Assembly (NCBI RefSeq): GCF_044466355.1
Contig: NZ_JBITMQ010000001.1
Span: forward strand, 992,001 to 1,056,000
Source: Actinophytocola sp044466355
GTDB lineage: Bacteria; Actinomycetota; Actinomycetes; Mycobacteriales; Pseudonocardiaceae
Direction: 5' to 3'
DNA: 64,000 bases
Notes under the pieces: model-generated
Told to the model about the DNA's origin: nothing
Seen by the model: the letters and a program-made list of their open reading frames with translations, nothing else
Database searches by the model: none
In this document: in pieces, positions 45,101 to 51,455 of the stretch
Numbering within the stretch: position 1 is the first letter of the stretch
Layout: each line of letters opens with the position of its first letter
Position numbers and translations under genes: made by a program

Positions 45101-47938
45101 GGCGCGTCGAGCGGCATGTTCGCACCACAGATCGCGGGCGGCGCCCGCAGTTGGAAGACCGAGACCGTCCTGGACGGCAGCGGCAGCACCAAACAGACCA
45201 CCCAGGTCGACACGGACAAGGTCGGCCGGGACACAAGGCAGGTCGTCCACACCCTCGAGATCACGCGGCGCCGCAGCCCGATGCCCGCGGTCGACACGGT
45301 CGGCCTCGGCATCCCGAAGCACATCTCCTGGGACAAACCGGCCACCCGGCCGGTCACACTCCGCGGTGAGGTCGACCTGGTGTCGCCGAGCGCGAAGGCC
45401 GCACCGCCGCTCACGCGGCCGACCCGCGCCCCCGAGTTCGAGGTGCAGGCTGGCCCGCCCGCCGACACCAATCCTCTGTTCGGTCCCCACGACGGGTGGC
45501 GCGTCGAGGCCATCGGCACCGACGCGGTCAACGCGATCCACGACACCGCGTACGCGCAGCTGTCCGGCGACCAGCCGACGACGCAACGCCCCTCGGCGCG
45601 GGAGGTGGCGGAGTCGGCCGCCGTCCGGTCGGAGTACACCCGGCCCGGCAGCAACTCCGAGTACATCCTGCACAACGCCGTCAAGGGCACGACCGTGCAC
45701 AACGTGTCGAACTTCGTGTTCAGCGGGGGCAACCACCGCGTGGGCCGGATCCTCGGCAGCAAACACCCGTTCTACGACGCGTTGTTCGACTACCAGCTCA
45801 CCGGTCACCTCCACGGCGGGCTCACGTTCGACAAGGCGCTGCCGTCCGACACGACCATGAACCTCAGCAAGGACACCGAGACCGCGACCCCGAAGGGCAC
45901 CACGAAGACCGTCAGCACCAACTTCGGTCCCGCGGTGATGACGAGCGGAGCGAACACCCACAACGCGGCCGGGCCCGCGCCGACCACCGTCAACTTCGGA
46001 CCGCCCGCGTCGGAGGCGATCGGCAACGACAAGGTGACCGCCACGTCGTCGAAGACCGGCGGGGCCGCCGGCCGCAAGTACGAAGGCCGGTCGTACCTGT
46101 TCACCGTGGACCACGCCGACTTCTACTCGACCGTCAAGCGGCACGGCTCCAACTGGACGCACCGGCCGCTCACCGCGATCAAGGACGCGTTCGGCGGGCG
46201 CACACACCGGCCGGACAGCACGGTGAAGATCGGCACGTTCTCGGACGTGAAGGTCCGGGTGTGGGAGAACACGGCGCTGGACAAGGGGTTGCTCACCCTC
46301 GGCGACGTGTGGGAGCACGCGGACAAGCTGCCCGCCGCGCAGCCGTACACGGTGACGCCCGGTGCCCACGGCGCGACCATCCACCCGTCCGGGCAACCCG
46401 CGCCGACCCCGGGCGCCGCGGTGACCGGACCACGCGGCCGGAACCTGCACATCGCACCGGGAGTCTCCCAGGCGGACGTGACGACGTTCGTCGGCTCACT
46501 GCCGTCGGACATGCGCCCCGTCACCTACACCGTGGCCCAGGGCAACCCGTTCACGGCCACGGGCGTCCAGGACGCCGTGCGCGACCTGCCGGAGCCGAAG
46601 GCCGCGGAGTCCACCGAGACGAAGACCGAGACGAAGACCGAGACGAAGACCGGCGCCGAACCGAAAACGACGCGTCGGCCCGAGCCCGCCTGGACCCCGG
46701 CCGAGGCAGGACCGTCGAACCCCGTCAGGTCGGTCACGGGCCCGGAACTGAGCATGATCCAGGAGGCGATCAGGCAGGCGGACGAGGCGGAAGCGGCGGC
46801 CGTCGCACCGGAACCCGAACCGGAGCTGGCTCCGGGGGACAAGGGCAAGAAGCCGGTGCGCCCGCCGACCGACGCGATCGGCATGCGGCCACCCACGACA
46901 CCGGTGGACGAGAGCACAGACGTGCCGGTGGTCGACCCGAGCCACGCCACCGACGAGACGGCGGAGTCCAGGCCCGGCAAGCGATCCCGCGACGAGTTCG
47001 AGGCCGACGACGGTCCGGTCACCACACCTGAGCCGCCGAACGTGCGGCCCGTGCCGGAACGGCTGGTCGAACCGTCCCCGGAGGACACCATCGCGCTGCT
47101 CGACGTCGTCCCGCCGGGCACGCGGTTCGCCGACCCCGTGACCTTCGCCGGCCTGATCAACCCGGCCCGTACCGCGGCAGGCCGGGACATCAACTGCGTG
47201 GACGCCGCGCTCGCCTTCCACGCGACGTACCACGGCGCGCCCCGCGTCGCGGGCAGCGCGCGCGGCGGCCTGCGCAGTGGCGCGGGCGCCGCGGCGGAGG
47301 AACTGGGTTACGCGCCAGAGCTTCTCAGCCGCGGGCCCGCGGGCCTCGGGGAGGTGATCGCACGGGTGAACCGCGCGGGTCACGGTGCGGACGCGCTCGT
47401 GTTCGGCTTCCCGCGCAGCGGCGCGGCACACCCGGGACACGCGTGGAACGTGGTGAACCACAACGGTTCCGTCCTCCTCGTCGACGCGCAGGACGGCACG
47501 GTCACCCCGGCGACGCCGGACGCGGTGCCGTGGCTTCACCGGGTGTACGCGATCCCGCTCGACGCCGACGGGAACTACGTCATGGACGACGAACCCGCGC
47601 CGACCCCGCCCACCGGTACCGATCCGTACGAGACGGCCGAGTACGAGCGCGCCGCGCGGGAGCACGGGATGCGCGCCGCCGCGGCGGCGGGCGAGGAGAT
47701 CCCGGTGCCGGGTACGAACGGACGCCTCGTCCCGTCGCTCGGCGGGCTGCGGCTGGTCGGTGCCGCGGTCACCGCGGCGGTCGCCGCGGAGCTGGCCGCG
47801 ATGACCGGCCGGGACGTGATCGCGCTGGTGATCGGCCCGGACGCGGTGGACGACGAGGACGAGGGCGAACCGGTGGTCGTGCCGGAGGTGCTGCGGTTCC
47901 CACCGCGCGGCCGTCCGGAGCCGGTCGCCGGGGCGTGA
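33164..47938 (+). CDS. Giant (4,924-residue) multi-domain T7SS effector
   Basis: Residues ~1-100 form a WXG/CpnT-type helical head, and 106-186 are hydrophobic helices. A Gly/Pro repeat tract (~345-505) and a Pro/Thr/Gln linker follow. A protein-glutaminase-like domain has Cys934 (DGCYYRAH), His987 (WGYHVAP) and Asp1008 (VVLDPAMG). A zinc-protease-like domain has H1636-E-x2-H1640-x2-G-x2-D1646. A Fic-like domain has H2011-PFNDTNRR. FPNPPAAP-type linkers lie at 814, 1328, 1714 (FPDPPKSP) and 2344. Four 11-residue repeats start at 2299. A coiled coil runs ~2400-2796, then beta-rich repeated modules ~2910-4466. A papain-fold Tox-PL-like domain has Cys4678 (INCVDAA), His4759 (GHAWN) and Asp4774 (VDAQDG), followed by ~150 more residues. 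The frame is unbroken. Likely delivered by ESX system 2 with the small protein encoded just before it; targets unknown. Confidence 0.9.
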   Translation: MAMAVSPEVAKLFQVLTGEEWPDADEDQLRALAAEWAAAAQDLGQLAVGLRGAVAAIRANFAGEAERAFAERVSPFIEGDNLIDVAAQLFNDLAKTLLDLALDVEYMKLVIILSLIALIAEIAWAIAMSPFTGGATMAWLAARFAIVRFMIQNLLRRIILQVLQVAVFSIAFQLLIDAAAQTIQFAMGTRHEWNTKHTANAAGVGAMGAALALPIGGLGKIIGGGLSNIVTSAFAKSTIKNITEIGTEAFHEMITEALYKYATEGEFELNPYAATAGAASGGAEVAGSSIGDKLFGGKGPDSGGGGNDRSGPSGNPPNSPVDSTASDGPSGGAGGSSGGPNAGPNAGPSGGPSGGPSGGPSGGPGNGPVGGPGNGPVGGPGGGPVGGPGNSPVGGPGNGPVGGPGGGPSGGPGNSPVGGPGGGSVGGPGNGPVGGPGGGPSGGPGNSPVGGPGGGPVGVPGDGPVGGPSGGPTGGPGNAPVGGPSDSLSGGPGNGPAGGPSGGPNDSPIGSNDGQSGVGDGGQTDRGSNGVTDGPIGGSQPTDRTVTGPGGTEPGQSGNNTTSPPVASNPQQADPQPSVTPPADGQTAPVSQPPGGGQVPPVVQEPTGGTPSPGDGQTAPVSRGPGDGQVTQPGGGQTAPVTQQPNAGGTETSSPSSGQTSQPTQQPPSANNGPAPVEQQTDPQGPDTTFAPPPVVQQEPTTNQPAAPPASTQTSGTSQPSNTSPNTTQASGGSPNPVPAVTQPSTSGTPNSAPPVTQPSTSGTPNSAPPVTQPSANSPVTTPRTAPPGTRPARSTGTTPSSRAPEMTSASQEFPNPPAAPPRVATSGEAVAALGGVTQDRSRSVPDSYQLSQNPEHTIAPPSIVTMADSGGIRDYTVPPSTPTYGVPPAPAWTPIAPADADPSALYTEFVNSTFHHPRFGNLPMPTRHPEDGCYYRAHKWTEALQAKGIDVRKVFVGRGRPALKTMSSNAYGATTGNPRPVIWGYHVAPLIAIPSPGGGPPRHVVLDPAMGKGVLDLRKWLELAGVEDGFADQDLTNPKPYRHPFNARSLVPGEARVLITDPFAMFPPWSKFTDDGDVIGPASKADADQVADQLANMMAAYTVEASKRQKFRDWVDALPSTENAWFNLANNQLQNNDLTAAQDWFRDLSRAAKADFAGKLGDLPTQALNSIPSVREDIEAIRDHLGGLSPERRDMAMDTASNIVNKVHQDLPGGNLRAPLLDVITDLVAHTYDTENADAAIKQAETLAGDFGSPDWWYSQNGDPVGTAFDSIRAAVGTPPPSPSPSGGSATTQDPPAGEPNPASAPATGRTLELHELLGMTGNDQTFPNPPAAPPPAPPLPEPTSRETQAESGPTDKPERSFGPAPEASFTFGPDGTRLGDEQRTTLDALVDVLTNATQTRAQDGHLPPTVTVSGDGAQVIVDALADHGIDAKAQPGRADGADVHVDWSPKRANQNPAEQILNDESWRHSTAENATWFDPKADRVPPQVIENAAGSHPVVGQVRGEQGGLRTDGSVWRGPIGYDIRRFDVEHEVPGPDGTPVRVTVPVEHHTTKLHLDPGDDNVDIDALRERVRTGVDEMYNQGYRTAGGRQFHVSVEFTDNPAEAHGVINVGVPRSSMNQLNWSADATARELGHEVGHFQGMHDEYLATGDVRPVFNHQDGKGHVMSDKGPMTEHVADADASFKPRNMWLIENRMNALESDAGPLPAPLGEFPDPPKSPGHEAAHAAVDAARRRLDAAENQLARASAVTPPDPRAIAAAENRVAAATSALDTANDRLSSVEYHNWLGDAFSDAESLHDTDDAASLAEQPSPPAPHRALTDVLPREDWYRLYLDPAHFDLAEALFPHDPGSFYDHDESPGFQASMEAAYEKFLDPEKFPEQRLTADVYEQMHDVVNSSLKDKTNWTAQDHEATTFPLRAENPSPDVLTETVAGRPLLVEGGDYLFGGNAVAFIDRTGNRPYITTNYAFEDVRGLVDAVFNQFYDDMANARTDADRFRAIGRAVRTVHIVHPFNDTNRRLNVHLLLPRLLLESGFQPVAFKDMDQLFQGGRSLDQIADALARGQGMDLTGRIRGTDTDSIASTDETRPADAQRGLEFPPGMPPRKKKPVVAWAAAEVITGRHLPPPPAGDPGRVAFDDIVDAVALQYQSYGHFHADQLARNLAARPDAVAGSNPGPWTYRVTRALAVADALNADGKAAYDAAADEVAEIVKRHHGLPEDRNPANSMFGEIMAVVGLRHLSGGHDSADALAQRLADQLGTGHRPDETGEGQRSGTGSPSPAPPEPRTGTPEPPPAFTTDVPAIEVTPAQDVPVIEVTPAQDVPVIEVTPVQDLPVIEVTSAEEAFPNPPAAPKRVEFAAAPEEIELGPLPPESTSPETVVPTEGTEQRESGRETRPNPFADRITAAAEAVDSAAQARDDIASTLGPIKTDNAKAQRHVDTIERSTRDTRGAVVATEQAFGPNPDRIDQAQRNLTAATEGLAAARDGLDGARNRHEEAADRLAEARENNSDDGIRRWARIERERARDARAAEHDVTQADIAHRQAVQDLDHARATEVAMTAARDTHGTATSALDTAGNAVITITDAHTRTQNALNEANTAAAQANTVLADLRDAANRANEADNLFTDLTRRRDTITGQITTITGTRTELAGQRNELAAQRDDLADQRDEVDAQPVTDENRHRLDAQRHDLNTRITTLDDRITELDTRITGLDSQVTTLTAQATDLGARAETARNRYDDAVRTFDTDLDRIDTHVRAARDARTAANTSRADATKAVADAEAAKTDAEDAAKQAKVERGLTMLSFLPHNSELHIETLGGRDQLIDGLADASGLPRADIADQLGAMSDEQVTDAINRGTISVTTPRGTVDVTVHVDLHRPADTRTAPQHQQPAGIKSQSAEESSVPKTEATSSTVPIRIPLLFISPLDVAGGVMRPIAYVGVTGKRSQKFESSTTTSGSTSSERSAYVPTTLSLTLSGPGGTGPVTSSIDAGLRLPDITRVDPVRAPLPDNDYDGVRNAPAAVPPAFRDLLGNSPDGAATLGELLLTRGTGPKTVTVDGTAVVVTPAGPAQITLAGTTSSDVSRGSTHGTAWQTVRGSDATFGFGVYGGPKSWYVGGFADFSTGLTSASTPGVEDSVTQSGTTTELVYQIDRPMRVDQGGTNAHDTVSGMVKVPVAQARALGLPLPPHLSGSTAGPGGTRYIFGRDDITSVDTDAVENFVTGAFTDTPNGLSDKGRAAIAALFSSQNTARDTIYDAMHGGAQAVWTKGGTTHIVDIHAVPAPPAATTPSGRTDTSTEDKHTDKVGRVNNSTRTARAGVGGAYLPVGTDSPNPNAPKTTPEAGNPEPYQGGPTRATAAPRASIALNWEGGISNKSGYSGKDGRAATYAGEMRDYDGSVHLVVVHRTTPAPNWAQRVFLGDRLLFGPNAHSRLSGPTTAAVAQALTGNNTHPDIRAGVVADAITVTTPADKLGWAANPLPRSTMTPMTPGVYLGTPPPAPNPTIDPAWFGEYTNIEHVRISPNGTEGVEIALAKRVTPAAGTAAAAGQPAPVTRRPPKGSGNWSSWGQNDVTDTRTGPDGSPHVTNYTYKRSDLTRPGTTPGSAVRDFIGRVGSRGTAAQGFGGKPNSTGKMLREGRLSDLNGKLTGKAEYSSPRLVDVRPESTLKRNHAGDQVAGSTKSWGVSLDGEVSGGVLPRRENGTGAIVNGVVGGGGKYGRSHALDLTSGGKQAFEYKGPTAFVAMDVRYRYSADMNLRNMFHRGDFADVPVTVDEPDGILVEMPVAHAVDMFTQLGLPVPPELTALRPEPKTPVDDPAHTLLTGNDYASYSDTSVLETRLTDSLDEVGDRLTELGVTDKEWRAEVVDQIDLLLNSPAGNVWLRDPLTGEQGHGGLISVPDPGLAFEDVVDIRVRTTPAADVPPRPAIEKLVPDKQSTADYVSVSRTDQEATTWSLAGALTVGVRHAETAATPPGQPDANGVVQQAPPNAGASSGMFAPQIAGGARSWKTETVLDGSGSTKQTTQVDTDKVGRDTRQVVHTLEITRRRSPMPAVDTVGLGIPKHISWDKPATRPVTLRGEVDLVSPSAKAAPPLTRPTRAPEFEVQAGPPADTNPLFGPHDGWRVEAIGTDAVNAIHDTAYAQLSGDQPTTQRPSAREVAESAAVRSEYTRPGSNSEYILHNAVKGTTVHNVSNFVFSGGNHRVGRILGSKHPFYDALFDYQLTGHLHGGLTFDKALPSDTTMNLSKDTETATPKGTTKTVSTNFGPAVMTSGANTHNAAGPAPTTVNFGPPASEAIGNDKVTATSSKTGGAAGRKYEGRSYLFTVDHADFYSTVKRHGSNWTHRPLTAIKDAFGGRTHRPDSTVKIGTFSDVKVRVWENTALDKGLLTLGDVWEHADKLPAAQPYTVTPGAHGATIHPSGQPAPTPGAAVTGPRGRNLHIAPGVSQADVTTFVGSLPSDMRPVTYTVAQGNPFTATGVQDAVRDLPEPKAAESTETKTETKTETKTGAEPKTTRRPEPAWTPAEAGPSNPVRSVTGPELSMIQEAIRQADEAEAAAVAPEPEPELAPGDKGKKPVRPPTDAIGMRPPTTPVDESTDVPVVDPSHATDETAESRPGKRSRDEFEADDGPVTTPEPPNVRPVPERLVEPSPEDTIALLDVVPPGTRFADPVTFAGLINPARTAAGRDINCVDAALAFHATYHGAPRVAGSARGGLRSGAGAAAEELGYAPELLSRGPAGLGEVIARVNRAGHGADALVFGFPRSGAAHPGHAWNVVNHNGSVLLVDAQDGTVTPATPDAVPWLHRVYAIPLDADGNYVMDDEPAPTPPTGTDPYETAEYERAAREHGMRAAAAAGEEIPVPGTNGRLVPSLGGLRLVGAAVTAAVAAELAAMTGRDVIALVIGPDAVDDEDEGEPVVVPEVLRFPPRGRPEPVAGA
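34199..34690 (+). repeat. In-frame Gly/Pro tandem repeats in the giant effector
   Basis: Repeated ~24-base units coding GGPGNGPV, GGPGGGPS and variants, about twenty copies. GGTCCNGTTGGTGGGCCGGG recurs with little drift, which suggests recent unit amplification. Probably a flexible spacer between the membrane-active head and the enzyme modules. Confidence 0.8.
40058..40189 (+). repeat. Four 33-base in-frame repeats (PVIEVTPAQDV)
   Basis: Four consecutive 11-residue units with core V-P-(A/V)-IEVT-(P/S)-(A/V)-(Q/E)-(D/E), directly before the last FPNPPAAP linker in the giant effector. Confidence 0.8.
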
Positions 47939-48033
47939 ACTCCCGGAGTGAACTCCCGGTGGGTGCTGGCCCGTGTCTCCCAGTGAGCGGAGCTTGCGGA
48001 GCGACCGGCAGCGCCTTGCGTGGAGGTGACGGA

Positions 48034-50610
48034 GTGGACGAGTCGATCACGGTGAAGCGGGTCCGGCACGCGCTGGTCGTCGGACGGCTCGACGCGGACG
48101 GCGCCGCGGTGCTGCTGGCCGCGAACCTGCCGCCGAAGCGGGACCGCACGTTCGTCGTGGTCGGCGCCTCGTCGGTCGGCGCGATGAACAGGCTCGACCC
48201 GTGGGTGGTCGCCGACCTCGCCGACGAGGTGCACGGCGACCTCTGCGTCGTGGCACCGGGTTTCGGTTCGATGGGCGGCGACCAGGCGCTCCCACCCGCA
48301 CGGCTGCTCGCCGACCGGCTGGGCGTGGAGGTCACCGCCGCCGACGGTCACCCGGTCGGACTCGCGGACGGCAGCGTGTTCGTGCCCGGCCCGACGGCGG
48401 GCTGGGTGTCGTTCCGCCCGGGCGGCAGCCGGACCCGCGTCGGCGCGCGGTTGCCCGCGCCGTGGTGGCAGGACGGCCTCCCCCCGAACGACGACCGGAT
48501 CACGCACGTGCCCGCCGGGCTGTGGGTCCGCGCACCCGGCGCGCCCGACCGGCCCGACGACCCCCTGGCGCGCCGGGCGCCCGACCCGGACCGGATGTAC
48601 GTGGTGCTCGGCGCGCCGGGGGAGCGGCCGCCGACCGCGACGGTCGTGGCGGGGGTGCTGCGGTCGCTCCCGGACGAGGGGCGGGACCGGGCGGTGCTGG
48701 TGTGGTACGGCTCCGGCCGCGGAGTCGACGCGCGTGCCCGTGCCGTGGCGGTGGAGTTGGGCGCACCGGTGCGGGTCGCGCACGGGGTGCCCGGCGACGA
48801 CGGGCTGCGGTACGTCGACGAGGCCGGTGTCGCGCACTGGCGGCCGTTCGCCATGGAGAGCGTGTACCGGCCGGACGAGCCGCCCGTGCTGGACCGCTGG
48901 GTGGCGCCGCCCGCGCTCGCGATGGCCGGGCCGGGGACCTATCGGCTGACCGGCGGGTGGCAGGTGGATGTCGTGCCGCGTGGGCTGATCGTGCGGCCCA
49001 CCTCGCTGCGCGTGTTCCCCGCGCCGGTGGCGACCGAGACCGGCGCCACGGCCGACATCCTGCTCGCCGCCGACGCACCGGTGCCCGCCGAGGTAGTGAC
49101 CGCGCTCGACCGTCTGGTGCGTGCGCTGCCCCCGGACGCGAGGGGAAACCTGCGGATCGTGCCCGTCGGCACACACGCGGAGACCGCGGCGGCGGGTGTC
49201 GAGGCCGTGGACCGGGTGGTCACCGACACCGAGGCGGCGGATCCCGCGCGGCCCGAACCTCCGGTTCTCGTTCCGGCGCCCGTCGGCGCGGTGACCGTGT
49301 TGCCCGACGGCCGGATCGTCCCCGCCGCACCGATCCTCGCCATCCCGTCCGAGGGCGTGCCGAACGTGGACATCCAGGACGGCGTGCTGGTGGTCCCGCT
49401 GGCCGACGACGACCCGCCCTCGGCCGACCTGCCCGAGGAGGACGCCGTCCGACACCTCCCGCGGCACGAGGCGTCCGCCGTGGCGCCGAGCCTGCACCGA
49501 GCCGGTGTCGTGCCGGAGCAGGCGGCCGAACCGGCCGTCGCTCCGATACTCGGTGGGATACGGGTCCTTCCGGTCGCCCTGACGACCCTCGACGAGCGGC
49601 CGGAGTCCGGCGCGGCTTTCCTCGCGTCGCCGGGCATTCCCGAGGCGGACCCGGCGCCGGTGGCGCGGATCCCGGTGGCCGCCGCGGTCGCCGCGACCCT
49701 GAACGGGTCCACGCCTCCGCCACCCGCGCCCCCGGCGATCCCGGCGACCATGTCGTCGAGCCCGGTGCCGCGGCAGGCGACACGTGCCGAGGACCCGCCC
49801 GCTGTGCCGCCTCCCGCCGTCGTGTCCGCCACGGCCCCCATGCCTTCCGTTGCACCGCGGTCGGTTCCCGCGCCGCCCGCCGCGACCGGGGACGGAACGG
49901 AGTCGGTGGCCGGGTTGTTGCCGGGGCGGGCGGTGCGGCGGACGGCGCCCGTGGCCCCGCCGTCGGTCGTCGAGGTGCCCGAGAACGCCCGCAGCACGGC
50001 GGAACAACGCCGGGCCATGCGCGCGGCGCTCGGCTCGCGCTACGACGTCGCCACCAGGGCGGTCACGAAGCTGCTGTCCGAGCGCCCCGGACTGCGGTTC
50101 GGCGTGGGGGACCGGGCCGCGCTGCTCGCCGAACTGGCCGTGGTGCGGGTGTTCGCCGACGATCCCGGCGCGCGGTACGACGCCGACTTCTACGTCTGCC
50201 TCGCCGACGGGCTGCGGCGGCTGCCCACTGCCCGAGCCGTTGTCGTGCGCGGCATCCCGGCCGACACCGACGTCGAACCCGGCGCCGCGCTGCGGCTCCC
50301 GGTACCGGTCATCGCCGCGCCCGCCACCGCATCCGCCGGACCCGCCGAGGCGCTGATCTGGACCACCACCGCCCGCAGGCTCGAGGGACTGCTCGACGAA
50401 CCGGACCGGAGCAGCGAGGTCGTCCTGCCCGGGCACACCCGGCTGCGGGTGCTGGCCGTCGAACCGGCTCCGGTCCGCCGGGTGCTGCTCGCCGAGGACG
50501 GGGCGGCCGGGGACGCCGCCCTGCGCCGGCTCCGGGCGGCGGCAGCGGCCCGGCCGGAGAGCGCGGCCGAGCCCGACAGCCGGTGGTTCGGCCCGCTTCC
50601 CGCGGCGTGA
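48034..50610 (+). CDS. T7SS-associated protein; C-terminal fold resembles an ADP-ribosyltransferase with altered motif
   Basis: The product has 858 residues. The GTG at 48034 follows TGGAGGTGA by a good spacing; the frame is open upstream but overlaps the giant gene and looks non-coding. Two N-terminal modules look alike (ALVVGRLDADGAAVLLAANLP...FVPGPTAGWVSFRPGG; then GWQVDVVPRGLIVRPTSLRVF...TADILLAADAP). A Pro-rich linker spans ~520-670. The last ~180 residues show VVVRG (Arg739), ATASAGPAEALIWTTTARRL and SSEVVLPGHTRLRVL (Glu795). This is the R-S-E order of ADP-ribosyltransferases, but with Ser instead of the first Glu of ExE. Homology is weak and the activity may be lost. Operon with the giant effector and the next gene. 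Confidence 0.6.
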   Translation: MDESITVKRVRHALVVGRLDADGAAVLLAANLPPKRDRTFVVVGASSVGAMNRLDPWVVADLADEVHGDLCVVAPGFGSMGGDQALPPARLLADRLGVEVTAADGHPVGLADGSVFVPGPTAGWVSFRPGGSRTRVGARLPAPWWQDGLPPNDDRITHVPAGLWVRAPGAPDRPDDPLARRAPDPDRMYVVLGAPGERPPTATVVAGVLRSLPDEGRDRAVLVWYGSGRGVDARARAVAVELGAPVRVAHGVPGDDGLRYVDEAGVAHWRPFAMESVYRPDEPPVLDRWVAPPALAMAGPGTYRLTGGWQVDVVPRGLIVRPTSLRVFPAPVATETGATADILLAADAPVPAEVVTALDRLVRALPPDARGNLRIVPVGTHAETAAAGVEAVDRVVTDTEAADPARPEPPVLVPAPVGAVTVLPDGRIVPAAPILAIPSEGVPNVDIQDGVLVVPLADDDPPSADLPEEDAVRHLPRHEASAVAPSLHRAGVVPEQAAEPAVAPILGGIRVLPVALTTLDERPESGAAFLASPGIPEADPAPVARIPVAAAVAATLNGSTPPPPAPPAIPATMSSSPVPRQATRAEDPPAVPPPAVVSATAPMPSVAPRSVPAPPAATGDGTESVAGLLPGRAVRRTAPVAPPSVVEVPENARSTAEQRRAMRAALGSRYDVATRAVTKLLSERPGLRFGVGDRAALLAELAVVRVFADDPGARYDADFYVCLADGLRRLPTARAVVVRGIPADTDVEPGAALRLPVPVIAAPATASAGPAEALIWTTTARRLEGLLDEPDRSSEVVLPGHTRLRVLAVEPAPVRRVLLAEDGAAGDAALRRLRAAAAARPESAAEPDSRWFGPLPAA

Positions 50611-50621
50611 GAGGAGAACCC

Positions 50622-51455
50622 GTGGACCGTCATCAGAACCTGCTCGCCCGTGCCGGCCACGCCCCGGACGGATGGCTGGTCATCGCCCGTGAGGCGCTCG
50701 CCGACGAGGACACCGCACGGCTCGACGCGCTGTGCGAGGCGCTCGACGCCGGGAAACCGCGGCGGGCGGACCACCTCTTCGCGCCGGTGCGGACCGGGCA
50801 CGAGGAGGCGGACGCGGCCACGGTGAACGTGGTCGCGAACGCGGGTGCCCAGGCCTGCTGGGCGACCGTGCGCGACGGCACCGACCGGGTGTACCTCGTG
50901 CAGGCGGACGGCGATCTGCCCGCGATCACGGCCGCCGCGCAGCGCAGGCTGGAGGACGTGGTCGACACGCCCATGGTGGAGGTGTTCGGGCCGACCGACT
51001 CGTTGCCCGTCTACCACGAGCGCGCCCTCCTCGCCGCGACCCTGTTGTGGTCGAGCACCCCGGCACACCCCGTGCGCACGGCGCGTGCGTTCGACGGCGC
51101 GGGCGATGACGGGCCCTGGTTCGAACCGGGGCACGAGCTCGTGGTCGATCCCGCGGAACGCAGGCGGCTGCTGGACTTCCTGACCGCGGGGGACGTGGTG
51201 CTCACGGCGGACGCACCGCTCGCGGACGTGTTCAACGGCGCCGCCACCGTCCCGGCGAGCCTGCGGTCCGACGGCACGTGGGTGTGGTCGGACGCCTCCC
51301 GGTACTACCTCGACCGCTACCAGCTGGCACCGGACGCCGAACTCGTCCGGCACGCCATGTCTGTCCCGCCTGCGGGGCGGCTGGACCCCCTTGCCCGCCA
51401 CCATGTCCGCGCGGCCCTCACCCCGCACCCGGCCGACCAGGAGGACGCAACGTGA
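50622..51455 (+). CDS. ESX-locus-associated protein of unknown function
   Basis: The product has 277 residues from the GTG at 50622, after GAGGAGAA. The N-terminal half is mixed helix/strand (NVVANAGAQACWATVRDGTDRVYLVQADG). The C-terminal half contains FNGAATVPASLRSDGTWVWSDASRYYLDRYQLAPDAEL, a pattern I associate with hypothetical proteins beside T7SS toxins. No signal peptide or membrane helix is present. The last four bases overlap the EccA-like start (GTGA). It could be an immunity or adaptor protein for the giant effector, but nothing in the sequence proves that. Confidence 0.55.
   Translation: MDRHQNLLARAGHAPDGWLVIAREALADEDTARLDALCEALDAGKPRRADHLFAPVRTGHEEADAATVNVVANAGAQACWATVRDGTDRVYLVQADGDLPAITAAAQRRLEDVVDTPMVEVFGPTDSLPVYHERALLAATLLWSSTPAHPVRTARAFDGAGDDGPWFEPGHELVVDPAERRRLLDFLTAGDVVLTADAPLADVFNGAATVPASLRSDGTWVWSDASRYYLDRYQLAPDAELVRHAMSVPPAGRLDPLARHHVRAALTPHPADQEDAT

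Noticed and set aside
38738..46450. A very long open frame antisense to the giant effector
   Set aside because: It mirrors codon bias of the sense gene (GC-rich third positions remove stops on the other strand); its sequence is Arg/Gly/Val-rich with no domain.
50622..51455. Naming this gene an immunity protein or EspG
   Set aside because: Only position supports it; no EspG or known immunity motif is visible.
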